A stretch of 64,000 nt of DNA. Origin: Ruegeria sp. R14_0. GTDB taxonomy: Bacteria; Pseudomonadota; Alphaproteobacteria; Rhodobacterales; Rhodobacteraceae. Within the stretch, counting starts at the first letter, position 1, and each line of letters begins with the position of its first letter. Below, piece by piece: positions 19,575 through 27,380 of the stretch. The notes beneath the pieces are model-generated. The model ran no database searches. It had not been told where the DNA came from and was given only the letters and a program-made list of their open reading frames with translations. The translations under genes and the position numbers were made by a program. The stretch lies in NCBI RefSeq assembly GCF_017743975.1, contig NZ_JAGHRC010000001.1:248001-312000 (forward strand), in the 5' to 3' direction.

Positions 19575-20006
19575 TTAGGCCGCGTTTGCGGTCCTGTCTA
19601 GTTGTGCGCCAAGTCCGGGGGCCGCAAACATGCCGGCAATCATGGCCACCAGAAACACAAGCCCGCCCAGGCCGCCATAGGTGATCGACGCGATTGCCGG
19701 TCCGGGGCACAGCCCGGCCAAACCCCAGCCCATGCCGAACATAACCGATCCAATGATCAGGCGGCGGTCCAACTCGGGTGGGCTCATCTTTGGAAACTGA
19801 CCGCCGGCGAGCGGAGTGCGATGGGTTGTCATGCGCCAAGCGATCAGCATCGGCAAGATCGCACCGCCCATTACAAAGGCCAGCGTCGGGTCCCAGTTTC
19901 CAAACACGTCCAGCCAACCCTGAACCTTTGTGGTGTCGGTCATACCCGAGATCAAAAGACCGGCGCCGAACAGTGATCCGGCCAGCAGCGAAATCAAAAC
20001 CCGCAT
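19575..20006 (-). CDS. YeeE/YedE-family membrane protein (half-size, second unit)
   Basis: A 143-residue membrane protein with about four helices and the signatures GAGLLISGMTDTTKVQGWLDVFGNWDPTLAFVMGG and GWGLAGLCPGPAIA, including the conserved cysteine in LCPGPA. YeeE/YedE (TsuA-like) proteins carry thiosulfate or other sulfur compounds through a cysteine relay. Here the full-length carrier is split in two genes, as in the bigR operon type. The start at 20006 overlaps the preceding stop (TGATG), indicating coupled translation. Confidence 0.92.
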   Translation of the reverse strand: MRVLISLLAGSLFGAGLLISGMTDTTKVQGWLDVFGNWDPTLAFVMGGAILPMLIAWRMTTHRTPLAGGQFPKMSPPELDRRLIIGSVMFGMGWGLAGLCPGPAIASITYGGLGGLVFLVAMIAGMFAAPGLGAQLDRTANAA

Positions 20007-20428
20007 CAGATCAGCCCCCATACGTGGCGCATAAGGGCAATGGTTACCCCACCTGCACCGATATAGATCAGCGTTGCAACGATACCCCGGACCGAAAACC
20101 GCGAGATACCGCAGACCCCGTGTCCCGAGGTGCAGCCATTGGCAATGCGCGTACCCGCGCCAACCAAAATGCCGGCAATGACGATCACGGCGATGTTGCT
20201 GGTCAGGTGCGTCTCGGGCGCAGAGGAAAGCAAAGGCCGCAGCAGCAACGGCATGGCGATGACGCCCGCAATAAAGCTCAGCCTCTCAAGGGTGCGGTCA
20301 CTGCCGTCCACGAGCCCGCCGAGGATTCCGCTGGCACCCATGACGCGCCCATTGCCCAGCAGATAGACTGCCGCGCCCAGCCCGATCAGCAAGCCGCCCG
20401 CCAGCCCCCATATCCATTCCGTATACAT
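20006..20428 (-). CDS. YeeE/YedE-family membrane protein (half-size, first unit)
   Basis: A 140-residue protein with about four helices. It carries the family motifs GLGAAVYLLGNGRVMGASGILGG and GTRIANGCTSGHGVCGISRFS, where the GCTSGHGVCG cysteines are the likely sulfur-handling residues. It is partner of the following gene in forming one complete sulfur-compound channel or transporter. It starts 32 bp after the MBL gene, in the same operon. Confidence 0.93.
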   Translation of the reverse strand: MYTEWIWGLAGGLLIGLGAAVYLLGNGRVMGASGILGGLVDGSDRTLERLSFIAGVIAMPLLLRPLLSSAPETHLTSNIAVIVIAGILVGAGTRIANGCTSGHGVCGISRFSVRGIVATLIYIGAGGVTIALMRHVWGLI

Positions 20429-20460
20429 CGATTATCCTTTGATTTCTCGGAAGGTCCGCA

Positions 20461-21324
20461 TCACAGCTTGTTGATCGGGACCTTCAAATACACGTTGCCC
20501 TTTTCGTCTGCCGGAGGCATCTGCCCTGCGCGCATATTGACCTGCAGCGACGGCAGGATCAGGCGGGGCATTGGCAGTGTTGCATCCCGTGCATCGCGCA
20601 TCTCGACGAACTCTTCGATTGTTTTGCCCTGTCCGATATGGACGTTCAGAGCCTTTTGCTCTCCGACGGTTGTTTCCCATGCGAACTCATCGCGGCCGGG
20701 CGCTTTGTAGTCGTGTCCGACAAAAATCCGGGTCTCGTCCGGCAGCGACAGGATCTTTTGGATCGACTCGAACAGTTGTTCTGACGAACCGCCGGGGAAA
20801 TCACAGCGCGCTGTTCCGAAGTCCGGCATGAATAAAGTATCGCCAACAAAAGCTGCGTTTCCGATCACGTAAGTCAGGCAGGCGGGCGTGTGACCCGGCG
20901 TGTGCAGAACGTCGCCCCGCATCTGGCCAACGTGAAAGCTGTCGCCATTTTGGAACAGCGCGTCGAACTGGCTGCCATCACGCTGGAATTCGGTGCCTTC
21001 GTTGAAGATCTTTCCAAAGGTATCCTGGATCGTCACGATCTGTTCTCCGATGCCGATTTTTCCGCCCAGTTCCTGTTGCAGATAGGGGGCCGCGGACAGG
21101 TGGTCAGCATGGACATGGCTTTCCAGAATCCACTCGACCCGCAGATCATTGTCGCGCACATAAGCCACGATTTGGTCAGCTGAACTGGTATCCGTCCGAC
21201 CCGAAGCGTGGTCGAAATCCAAAACGCTGTCGATGATCGCACAGGCCGTGCCCTCGGGTTCCTGCACGAGGTACGAGACCGTGTTGGTTGCGGGATCAAA
21301 AAACGCTTTCACAATGGGTGTCAT
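20461..21324 (-). CDS. MBL-fold persulfide dioxygenase (Blh/ETHE1-like)
   Basis: A 287-residue metallo-beta-lactamase fold protein. The metal motif H70-x-H72-x-D74-H75 is in ILESHVHADHLSAAP, followed by HTPGHTPACLTY, the VGDTLFMPDFGTARCDFPGG block and FVGHDYKAPGR. This matches the glutathione-persulfide dioxygenases (ETHE1, Blh), which oxidise GSSH to sulfite with one iron. It is first gene of the sulfide-detoxification operon. The upstream region has short inverted repeats that could bind a BigR/SqrR repressor. Confidence 0.93.
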   Translation of the reverse strand: MTPIVKAFFDPATNTVSYLVQEPEGTACAIIDSVLDFDHASGRTDTSSADQIVAYVRDNDLRVEWILESHVHADHLSAAPYLQQELGGKIGIGEQIVTIQDTFGKIFNEGTEFQRDGSQFDALFQNGDSFHVGQMRGDVLHTPGHTPACLTYVIGNAAFVGDTLFMPDFGTARCDFPGGSSEQLFESIQKILSLPDETRIFVGHDYKAPGRDEFAWETTVGEQKALNVHIGQGKTIEEFVEMRDARDATLPMPRLILPSLQVNMRAGQMPPADEKGNVYLKVPINKL

Positions 21325-21420
21325 CTGGTCCTCCGTCCGTGCACCTTAGTTCATATATTAGTTTTGGAATGTGATGCAAGAACCTTCTTCGATTTGATGC
21401 GGGTCAAGGCAAGTTAATCC

Positions 21421-21445
21421 AAATTCGAGTAGAATTTAATCATTC
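21421..21445. promoter_or_regulatory. Inverted repeats upstream of the sulfide operon
   Basis: AAATTC (21421-21426) and GAATTT (21432-21437) form a perfect 6-bp inverted repeat with a 5-bp spacer. A further ATTC at 21442-21445 makes GAAT-N6-ATTC with the second half. It lies about 100 bp upstream of the MBL dioxygenase gene. SqrR of Rhodobacter is reported to bind ATTC-N8-GAAT; the half-sites match but the spacing differs, so this is a candidate operator only. Confidence 0.35.
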
Positions 21446-21568
21446 CGCCTTAGGTTACTTATGCCGAGCAGGGGACAGGCAGTTTTCCGCGCGTTTCCGG
21501 GTTAAGCTCGGCAAGTCTTAAAACGGTTACCTATATGATGGATTGTAACGCTAACTGGGAGGATCGAG

Positions 21569-21784
21569 ATGTCTATGAATAGCCTGTATTCCGAAGCCGA
21601 ATACCTGGAGCAAAAGCTGCAGAACGCTTGTCTCGAAACGCGTCTGGCGCTGCAGCCCAGTGTGACCAATGTGATTGATCGGATGCGACAGCAGGGCGTA
21701 CATGTGCCATCGCGGCTGCGACGGCTGGATGCCGCGTTATGCGAAGATGCAATGGAAGCCCGTTTTGACAATATGCCGATCTGA
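21569..21784 (+). CDS. Small conserved-type hypothetical protein
   Basis: A 71-residue, mostly helical soluble protein (MSMNSLYSEAEYLEQKLQNACLETRLALQPS...). GGGAGG (21557-21562) with suitable spacing to the ATG at 21569 supports it as a real gene. No motif or domain is recognised, and no function is proposed. Confidence 0.65.
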   Translation: MSMNSLYSEAEYLEQKLQNACLETRLALQPSVTNVIDRMRQQGVHVPSRLRRLDAALCEDAMEARFDNMPI

Positions 21785-21793
21785 GGATCGGCT

Positions 21794-22012
21794 TCAGCTG
21801 AACGCAATCCCTAGGATCACCAGCATCAACCCGATCACAGAAAGAAACAGCGACGCCAAATTCCACGGCAGCACGCTTTGAACAGCGGCGCGCAATTCGT
21901 CATCTGACAAGCCGGATTTGCGCGCCTTCATCACACGCAGGATACACCAGACCAGGCCCAGCAGGCCGGCAAGCGACAGGGCAGCACCGCCCCAGGTGAT
22001 GAATTCGAACAT
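21794..22012 (-). CDS. Small membrane protein, two helices
   Basis: A 72-residue protein with two hydrophobic helices (about residues 5-27 and 49-70) separated by a charged loop with GLSDDELRAAVQSVLPWN. It is convergent with the small gene at 21569. The ATG at 22012 gives a clean membrane-protein start; two in-frame starts up to 30 nt upstream cannot be ruled out and no strong ribosome site decides. Function unknown. Confidence 0.65.
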   Translation of the reverse strand: MFEFITWGGAALSLAGLLGLVWCILRVMKARKSGLSDDELRAAVQSVLPWNLASLFLSVIGLMLVILGIAFS

Positions 22013-22173
22013 GGTGCCCCACATTTCCCAGCAAATCTCCACTGCGCTTAGCGGATCGGTTAGGCGCGCACAAGCCTAACAGGGATTGGATGCTTGCAGC
22101 CTGGGCGGTGGCAATGTATCCGGCTACGTGCCGTTGCTAACGCATCAGATCGCAGCCTTTTGGAGAGATGAAT

Positions 22174-22440
22174 ATGGAAGACATGACCGAAGATCAGGCC
22201 GCAGCCAACTATCGTGTAACCGCGGGCGAGCTGCGTCAGTTCATCGAAAGGTTTGAACGTCTGGATGCTGAGAAAAAGGACCTGGCCGAGCAGCAGAAAG
22301 AGGTCATGGCCGAAGCCAAAGCGCGCGGTTACGACACCAAAGTGATGCGCAAGGTCATTGCGCTGCGCAAGCGCGACAAGGACGACATCGCCGAAGAAGA
22401 GGCGGTGCTTGAAATGTACAAGGAAGCGCTGGGCATGTGA
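22174..22440 (+). CDS. GapR-like DUF2312 DNA-binding protein
   Basis: An 88-residue helical protein matching DUF2312: ELRQFIERFERLDAEKKDLAEQQKEVMAEAKARGYDTKVMRKVIALRKRDKDDIAEEEAVLEMYKEALG. The Caulobacter member, GapR, encircles overtwisted DNA ahead of replication and transcription forks and stimulates topoisomerases. The long antiparallel coiled coil and basic KVMRKVIALRKR patch are preserved. GGAGAG (22162-22167) touches the ATG at 22168 but is 6 nt from the one at 22174, so the latter is preferred. Confidence 0.9.
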   Translation: MEDMTEDQAAANYRVTAGELRQFIERFERLDAEKKDLAEQQKEVMAEAKARGYDTKVMRKVIALRKRDKDDIAEEEAVLEMYKEALGM

Positions 22441-22454
22441 GCCCTGCACGGGGG

Positions 22455-23330
22455 TCAGGGTTTCAGAACCCTTACCCCATCCATCGCCTCAAGCGTGGCG
22501 ACGTCCTGTTCATACAGTTCGGAAAACGCGTCGATGACCTCGCTACTCCAGCCGGGCAGATCCAGTTCTTCCTCAATTTTATCAGGCTGTGCATGGTCTT
22601 CCAGAATCTGTGCCAATGCATAGCGCAGCTCGGCCCGGGACTGGGCCGTGTCCTGATCCAGCAGCGCTTTGGCCTGTTCCTGGCCATCGTCAGTCAACAA
22701 TGAGATCAGCAGGTCGTATTCACCGATGATCTGTACAGCGTCCGGCAGCCCGCCAACGTACCGCATGACGTCACCCCAGATGAACGGAGTATCCTCATTG
22801 CACCACAAGGTGATCTTCACCTTCGGAGCGAAATCGCGGATATCTTCGATCATCTCAACCCAGCTGAGATGGCTCAGGTCGTTTTTTCGGATTGTCTCGT
22901 TGCGCGTGTCTTCAGGCAGAGACATCAGGTGCTTGGGAATAAAGCTACCGGGGTTCCGAAGCGCCATGAACAGCTCCACCCGGTTTTCTCCGAATGCTTC
23001 TTGCAGAACGGACATACGTTTGCCGGCCAGAGGGTAAAACTGACCTTCCGAAAGCCGGGTGTCGGGATCTCCGACAAAGCCTTCGTTGGTAAAAACCGCG
23101 CGCTTGATTTCAGGACCCCAAGATAAGCTGCTTCGAAGTGTTTCTATTTCATCCGGCAGAGGAGGGCGGGTGTTCAGCACATGGAATGTCGGTTGGAACA
23201 ACTGCCGATAGCGACGACGTCCAAAAAACGCCACGCTGTTTTGGGCCAGAGCTTCTCTGTTAGCCTGCAGCGACCTGAGCAACCGCCCATCATCTGTGAA
23301 TGCCGCGCCCGCATGGATGGCAACCTTCAT
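22455..23330 (-). CDS. Hypothetical protein, possible sulfotransferase-like fold
   Basis: A 291-residue soluble protein. The start MKVAIHAGAAFTDDGRLLRSLQAN, followed by FFGRRRYR, resembles the first strand and loop of divergent sulfotransferase or glycan-modifying proteins in Roseobacters, but the PAPS-binding loop is not clear. The C-terminal part is acidic and helical. A start at 23351 is also possible, as neither has a good ribosome site. No function is proposed with confidence. Confidence 0.7.
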   Translation of the reverse strand: MKVAIHAGAAFTDDGRLLRSLQANREALAQNSVAFFGRRRYRQLFQPTFHVLNTRPPLPDEIETLRSSLSWGPEIKRAVFTNEGFVGDPDTRLSEGQFYPLAGKRMSVLQEAFGENRVELFMALRNPGSFIPKHLMSLPEDTRNETIRKNDLSHLSWVEMIEDIRDFAPKVKITLWCNEDTPFIWGDVMRYVGGLPDAVQIIGEYDLLISLLTDDGQEQAKALLDQDTAQSRAELRYALAQILEDHAQPDKIEEELDLPGWSSEVIDAFSELYEQDVATLEAMDGVRVLKP

Positions 23331-23514
23331 ATTCGGCTCATGTCCTTGCATCCCTATGCCCGTCTGTCGAGTTACAGGCTGTGGATGAGACAGTCAAATC
23401 TGGGAACTCACATAACGGTGTTCGATTGCACCACAAGGAAATTTCACATTCCCTAAGTTCCGATGAAAATTGAGGCTTGCAGTCCGCGAAAAGAGACAGT
23501 AATCGACACCCAAC

Positions 23515-23590
23515 GCCCCTATAGCTCAGCTGGTAGAGCAACTGATTTGTAATCAGTAGGTCCGCGGTTCGAGTCCGTGTGGGGGCACCA
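23515..23590 (+). tRNA. tRNA-Thr (anticodon TGT)
   Basis: A complete 76-nt cloverleaf. The acceptor stem GCCCCTA pairs with TGGGGGC (one T-G wobble). The D arm is AGCTCAGCTGGTAGAGC. The anticodon stem CTGAT/ATCAG closes the loop TTGTAAT region with anticodon TGT. The T arm contains GGTTCGAGTCC, and the CCA end is encoded. Its last 20 nt are duplicated at 25993-26013. Confidence 0.97.
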
Positions 23591-23591
23591 C
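23571..23591 (+). repeat. attL-like direct repeat (3' end of tRNA-Thr)
   Basis: Twenty-one bases, from GAGTCCGTGT through GGGGGCACCAC, identical to 25993-26013 in the same orientation. Use of a tRNA 3' end as crossover site is typical for tyrosine-recombinase integration. Confidence 0.85.
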
Positions 23592-23930
23592 AAACCTTTT
23601 AAAATCAATGACTTATAAGATCTCAATGTACGTAAGATGTACGTAAGATGACGTATGGCTGGAATCCGCATATGGGATTCGAATTGATACATAGTCGCCT
23701 TTGAACACCTGCTTAGGATTGTGTGTTAAACGTGGCTGGTTCACTTCGACTAGTTCTTTGAACTATGTGGAGGTGTTGCAGCTTCGCTCCATCCGAAGCC
23801 CCGCTATCCGTGCAGATCACTACGGTCTGGAAAACCACGGACCTTGGCTTCAAACTGCCGTTAGTTAGTTTCATTGGTTGATGGTTTCAATAACAGCCTG
23901 CTTTCCCAAAAAGTAAAATCAATTTTATGA
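23591..23930. other. Left end of the island, no gene
   Basis: This 340-bp stretch is AT-rich. It holds the tandem 11-bp repeat ATGTACGTAAG at 23626-23636 and 23637-23647, with a partial third copy to 23656. The rest probably contains the promoter of the nuclease gene; no clear promoter consensus is seen. Confidence 0.6.
23626..23656 (+). repeat. Tandem ATGTACGTAAG repeats (possible integrase arm sites)
   Basis: Two perfect 11-bp tandem copies plus a partial third, starting 35 bp inside the attL-like repeat. A one-mismatch copy of the 17-bp core lies at 25932-25948, 44 bp before the attR-like repeat, in the same orientation. Confidence 0.7.
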
Positions 23931-25697
23931 ATGCGTGAGATGAGCAAAGTTAAATCTGTCGAGTTCCAAGACTACAAAACCTTTTCAAGATTTACGCTCT
24001 CTGCCAGGGAGAAGAATGTTCTGGTTGGGCCGAATAACGCTGGTAAATCAACTGCTTTGGATGCGTTTAGGATTGTCTTTGATGCCCTAAGATATGCTGG
24101 GCGAAGAAATGCGTTCTTAAAGACGCAAGGAGACGATGGCGTATGTTCTACTTGGGATGTTCCTGCGTCAGCAATTCAAACAGACCTTCGCTACTGCATT
24201 CACAACTTCGGAGATGGGCGGGCAAGGATATCCGTTAAGCTGGAAAATGGTAATACCTTCAAGGTATTGCTGCCCAATGATGGGCCGTTGGAATGCTACT
24301 TAAAGACCGATCTTCAACCAAGGAAGAACACACAGTTTTTGCGAGATCAGTTTCCTTTAAACTTGGTAATCGTTCCCACCCTCAGCCCCCTAGAGCAAAA
24401 CGAAGAATTGGTCTTGCAGGAGACTGTTGAAAGAAACCGCTACGGAAGGCTGGCAAGCAGGAACTTTAGAAATTTTTGGCTTCACAAGAACGAAGCTGAG
24501 TTTGAAGCGTTTGCTGATCTTGTTGAACTAGGATGGCCGGGCATCAGGGTAACTCGTCCAGAAATCGAACGTGGAGGAAAACGTCCGGTTGTAAGAATGT
24601 ACTTTAGAGATGGCCCTCACGTGAGGGAGGTGCAGTGGGCTGGGTTCGGATTCCAGGTTTGGATGCAAACGATGATGCACCTTTCGGCGTCCAACCATTC
24701 CACTACCCTCATTCTTGATGAGCCCGACATATACTTGCACCCAGATTTGCAACACCGCTTGTTGCGATTAGCCAGTCAACGTGTAGGTCAGTACTTCATC
24801 GCGACGCACTCCACCGAAATTATCAATGATGTCGAGCCAGGCGAGGTGTTGATTGTCCGGCCAGAATCGAGAGGTGCAAAACGCATTCAAGGGGAGGCCG
24901 GATATTCGGATGTGTATTCGGCAATCGGAAGTTCAGAAAACGCGCAGTTTGCCCGTCTCGCCAAAACAAAGAAGGTTATGTACTTCGAGGGCAAGGACGC
25001 GAAGATTCTATCAAAAATCGCAAAGAAACTTGGCGGAATGGATTTCATTTCAAATTCGTCTGTCACACTAATGAAAACGGATGGTTTCTCAAACTGGTCC
25101 CGAGTTACGACTTCGTCATGGGTGTTCGAGAACTTCTTTGGTTTCAAAATACCTGTGTCTGCGGTGTTTGACAGAGATTATCGTTGCGACGAAGAAATCG
25201 CAGACTTTCTAAGCGAAGTGAATGTGGGAGACACCCTTTGTCGAGTTCTTCCTCATAAAGAGGTCGAGAACTTTTTGCTTGTTCCCGATGCGATCTTAGC
25301 GGTCGTTGAGAAGTATGGCGGCGACTCCCTGCCTGACGGATACGAAGAGCTAGTTATGGACATCATCGGCGCCAGTGTCGAAGAAATGAAGTCCAAGACT
25401 TTATCCGCTCGTATCGGAGCCAGAATTAGCTATGAGGTTGGAAAGGGATCCAAAAAGGATATTGCAACTATATCTGCGGAGGAAGAATCTAACTTCACAA
25501 CGCTATGGAATGACGAAGAGTTTCGATATCGCGTTGTCCCTGGAAAGTCAGTTTTCACAACGATTGCTGGAGAGATTCAGAAGAGGCTAAAAGTTACGAT
25601 CACGTCATCTCGAGTTATAGACGAGATGACAGCTGCGGACATAAATCCGGAACTTTTCGAGACTCTTAAGGAAATCCAAAAGCATCTAGATGGATGA
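23931..25697 (+). CDS. OLD-family ATP-dependent endonuclease (AAA ATPase + TOPRIM)
   Basis: A 588-residue protein. An SMC/RecF-type ATPase has Walker A GPNNAGKST (residues 33-41) and Walker B LILDEPDIYLHPD (Asp263, Glu264). A TOPRIM nuclease domain follows, with Glu353 in MYFEGKDAKIL and the metal-binding pair Asp414/Asp416 in VFDRDYR. This is the build of class 1 OLD nucleases and of GajA of the Gabija defence system. No UvrD-like GajB partner, reverse transcriptase or other companion is present, so it is best called a stand-alone OLD nuclease, probably antiphage. The start is not fixed by a good ribosome site; an ATG at 23940 is also possible. It is the only gene of the tRNA-Thr island. Confidence 0.88.
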   Translation: MREMSKVKSVEFQDYKTFSRFTLSAREKNVLVGPNNAGKSTALDAFRIVFDALRYAGRRNAFLKTQGDDGVCSTWDVPASAIQTDLRYCIHNFGDGRARISVKLENGNTFKVLLPNDGPLECYLKTDLQPRKNTQFLRDQFPLNLVIVPTLSPLEQNEELVLQETVERNRYGRLASRNFRNFWLHKNEAEFEAFADLVELGWPGIRVTRPEIERGGKRPVVRMYFRDGPHVREVQWAGFGFQVWMQTMMHLSASNHSTTLILDEPDIYLHPDLQHRLLRLASQRVGQYFIATHSTEIINDVEPGEVLIVRPESRGAKRIQGEAGYSDVYSAIGSSENAQFARLAKTKKVMYFEGKDAKILSKIAKKLGGMDFISNSSVTLMKTDGFSNWSRVTTSSWVFENFFGFKIPVSAVFDRDYRCDEEIADFLSEVNVGDTLCRVLPHKEVENFLLVPDAILAVVEKYGGDSLPDGYEELVMDIIGASVEEMKSKTLSARIGARISYEVGKGSKKDIATISAEEESNFTTLWNDEEFRYRVVPGKSVFTTIAGEIQKRLKVTITSSRVIDEMTAADINPELFETLKEIQKHLDG

Positions 25698-26106
25698 CTA
25701 ATTCGTCAGCCGGGCGCAATCAAACCAAAGATCGAGTTCATCTATGGTAAATTTCTGACAAACTGGTCTCGGGTCTTAACTGACGGAGGCCCCACATTAG
25801 GGTTAGTGTTTTGGTTGAGTCCGATCGTTTGGTGAGGAGTTGAAAGGAGATCGCGCACATAGAAACTTATTTTTGGGGAAATAGAGCGTTACGTCACCTG
25901 AAAGGGAGACCATCACCTTTCGGGTAAAAAGACGTAAGATGCACGTAACGAGCTAAATTCCTCACTGTAAGTTGTTGATATTATTGACGTCGGAGTCCGT
26001 GTGGGGGCACCACTATCTCTGCAAAGCAAATGATGTCCGAACCTCTGAGCCGTAGTTCAGAATCTATCTGAGGTTCGAAGGCACCTAGGCGCGGCGATGG
26101 TGCGCA
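25698..26106. other. Right end of the island and junction, no gene
   Basis: The stretch contains an inverted TTACGT (25890-25895), the arm-like repeat ACGTAAGATGCACGTAA (25932-25948) and the attR-like copy of the tRNA-Thr 3' end (25993-26013). The remaining 93 bp is native flanking DNA. No open frame with a ribosome site is seen. Confidence 0.6.
25993..26013 (+). repeat. attR-like direct repeat (copy of tRNA-Thr 3' end)
   Basis: A 21-bp perfect copy of 23571-23591 covering the T-arm 3' strand, the acceptor 3' strand and CCA of tRNA-Thr. No other part of a tRNA is present here. Confidence 0.85.
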
Positions 26107-26589
26107 TCAGTTCAGGCCTATTGTTAAGCCAAAAATGTAAAGACTGGAGGGTTCGGTGAGTCGCTGCAGGAATTCGACCCAGTCTTCGTTGAAAATCCGT
26201 TCGAACTGGGCGGGGTACTTCCAGACAAGATTATGGAAGGAAAAAGTTGTCAGCAAAACGCCAGCCGTGCAGGCGCCCGCGAATTCTTTTTGCTTTTCTC
26301 TCAGAAACTTCGAAATGACGATGCCGGCCATGCTGGCCAACACGATACCGACAAAGTCCTGCGTATTTACCTGACCGGGTTCGGGAACGCCAACAGACAG
26401 AAATTGAATGTAACGGGTTAGGAAAACCACCGCGGCGCCCACGGCAAAGGCTGCTACAAAAGCCCCCGGATAGGCCAGGCGTTGCCAGATCGTTTCCTTT
26501 CTGGGACCCGGGGCTGTGCTGGCTGCCTGTTCTGCGCGTTCGTTGATCTGCGCGACGCGGTCCTGAAAGGACTTTTGTTCGGTGCTCAC
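26107..26589 (-). CDS. Hypothetical inner-membrane protein
   Basis: About 160 residues. A charged, helical cytoplasmic N-terminus (STEQKSFQDRVAQINERAEQAAS) is followed by about three membrane helices (LAYPGAFVAAFAVGAAVVFLTRY, FVGIVLASMAGIVISKFL, GVLLTTFSFHNLVW) and a final hydrophobic stretch. No family is recognised. A GTG at 26589 gives MSTEQKS; an upstream in-frame GTG at 26613 would add eight residues. Neither has a strong ribosome site. Confidence 0.65.
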   Translation of the reverse strand: MSTEQKSFQDRVAQINERAEQAASTAPGPRKETIWQRLAYPGAFVAAFAVGAAVVFLTRYIQFLSVGVPEPGQVNTQDFVGIVLASMAGIVISKFLREKQKEFAGACTAGVLLTTFSFHNLVWKYPAQFERIFNEDWVEFLQRLTEPSSLYIFGLTIGLN

Positions 26590-26788
26590 GGCGAAACTCA
26601 AATGCTTTTTCACTATATGAAAGAGTTAGCGGCTTGGTGCCGCTGCCGCAAGCGCTGTGCAACCCTGACGTGCGGCGTCACAGTCAGGTGCCGGGGTAAA
26701 TTGAATTTTCCCCGGCGAAACAGATTGTATTCATGATCTGATCGCCTTACTGAGATTTTCAGGTCCAACAGTGGCCTGTCACGCAGGA

Positions 26789-26874
26789 GCGGGCGTGATG
26801 GAATGGTAGACATATCAGACTTAAAATCTGAAGGGCGTATGCCCGTGTGGGTTCGAGTCCCACCGCCCGCACCA
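26789..26874 (+). tRNA. tRNA-Leu (anticodon TAA)
   Basis: An 86-nt class II tRNA. The acceptor GCGGGCG pairs with CGCCCGC. The anticodon stem TCAGA/TCTGA closes the loop CTTAAAA with anticodon TAA. A long variable arm (GGGCGTATGCCC) is followed by the T arm GGGTTCGAGTCCC and an encoded CCA. Confidence 0.97.
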
Positions 26875-26882
26875 CGGTGACG

Positions 26883-27380
26883 TCAGGTTGGAAAGCCAAG
26901 TTGGTTGATTAACTTCCAGATATCCCGGTTGGCGTCAGAAAGCTGATCGACGACCTTTTCGATTTCCTTCATCGCATCTTCATCCACAGTGTCCTGGCGA
27001 CCCATCTTGATGTCCGTTTTCCGGTCAGCGATGCGCATCAGAATCGTCTTTGGATTCCCACTGTCGGGATCGAAGGAATAGATGCAATGGTTGTACCGGT
27101 TGCGGATGCCCGAGAGTTTGCTGAGGCGCTGCGTGTGTTTGAGGATGGGATCCCGGATGTCCGGCGGGCGGCCCTCCATCTTGGCCAGCCGCTCGACCAG
27201 ATCAATTCTGGCGCGCGTCGTGTTCAGCGTCAGGAAGATGATGACCGAGATATCCTTGTTGGTGCGGGTCAACCCCGCGATCAGGTGAATCAACAGGCTT
27301 TCCGTGTTGGTCCACATATAGTTCAACTTGCCGACCATAAGGATCAGGCGGTCAAAGCGGGCTTCAAAATCGTCAGTCAA
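26883..27380 (-). CDS. Hypothetical protein with HEPN-like RN-x3-H motif
   Basis: A 165-residue, mainly helical soluble protein. Residues 91-98 (GIRNRYNH) carry Arg93-Asn94-x3-His98, the catalytic-type motif of HEPN domains, placed as usual in a C-terminal helix after an all-helical bundle. HEPN proteins are often RNases or nucleotide-binding toxins, but some are non-catalytic. It overlaps the LuxR regulator gene by 8 nt and is therefore co-translated with it, which hints at a regulatory partner role more than a defence role. No antitoxin-like gene is adjacent. Confidence 0.7.
   Translation of the reverse strand: MTDDFEARFDRLILMVGKLNYMWTNTESLLIHLIAGLTRTNKDISVIIFLTLNTTRARIDLVERLAKMEGRPPDIRDPILKHTQRLSKLSGIRNRYNHCIYSFDPDSGNPKTILMRIADRKTDIKMGRQDTVDEDAMKEIEKVVDQLSDANRDIWKLINQLGFPT

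Larger units (their letters stand above)
23592..26013. mobile_element. 2.4-kb tRNA-Thr-integrated island, integrase absent
   Basis: The segment is bounded by the tRNA-Thr 3' end and a 21-bp direct copy of it (25993-26013). It is AT-richer than its surroundings and carries a single gene for an OLD-type nuclease. Near both ends, inside the boundaries, are near-identical 17-bp repeats (ACGTAAGATG-[T/C]-ACGTAA at 23630-23646 and 25932-25948) resembling integrase arm sites. No recombinase gene is present, so it is either a decayed island or one mobilised in trans. Confidence 0.75.

Noticed and set aside
23931..25697. A Gabija defence system.
   Set aside because: The protein has the GajA-like ATPase/TOPRIM build, but no UvrD-type GajB helicase gene follows, so only a stand-alone OLD nuclease can be supported.
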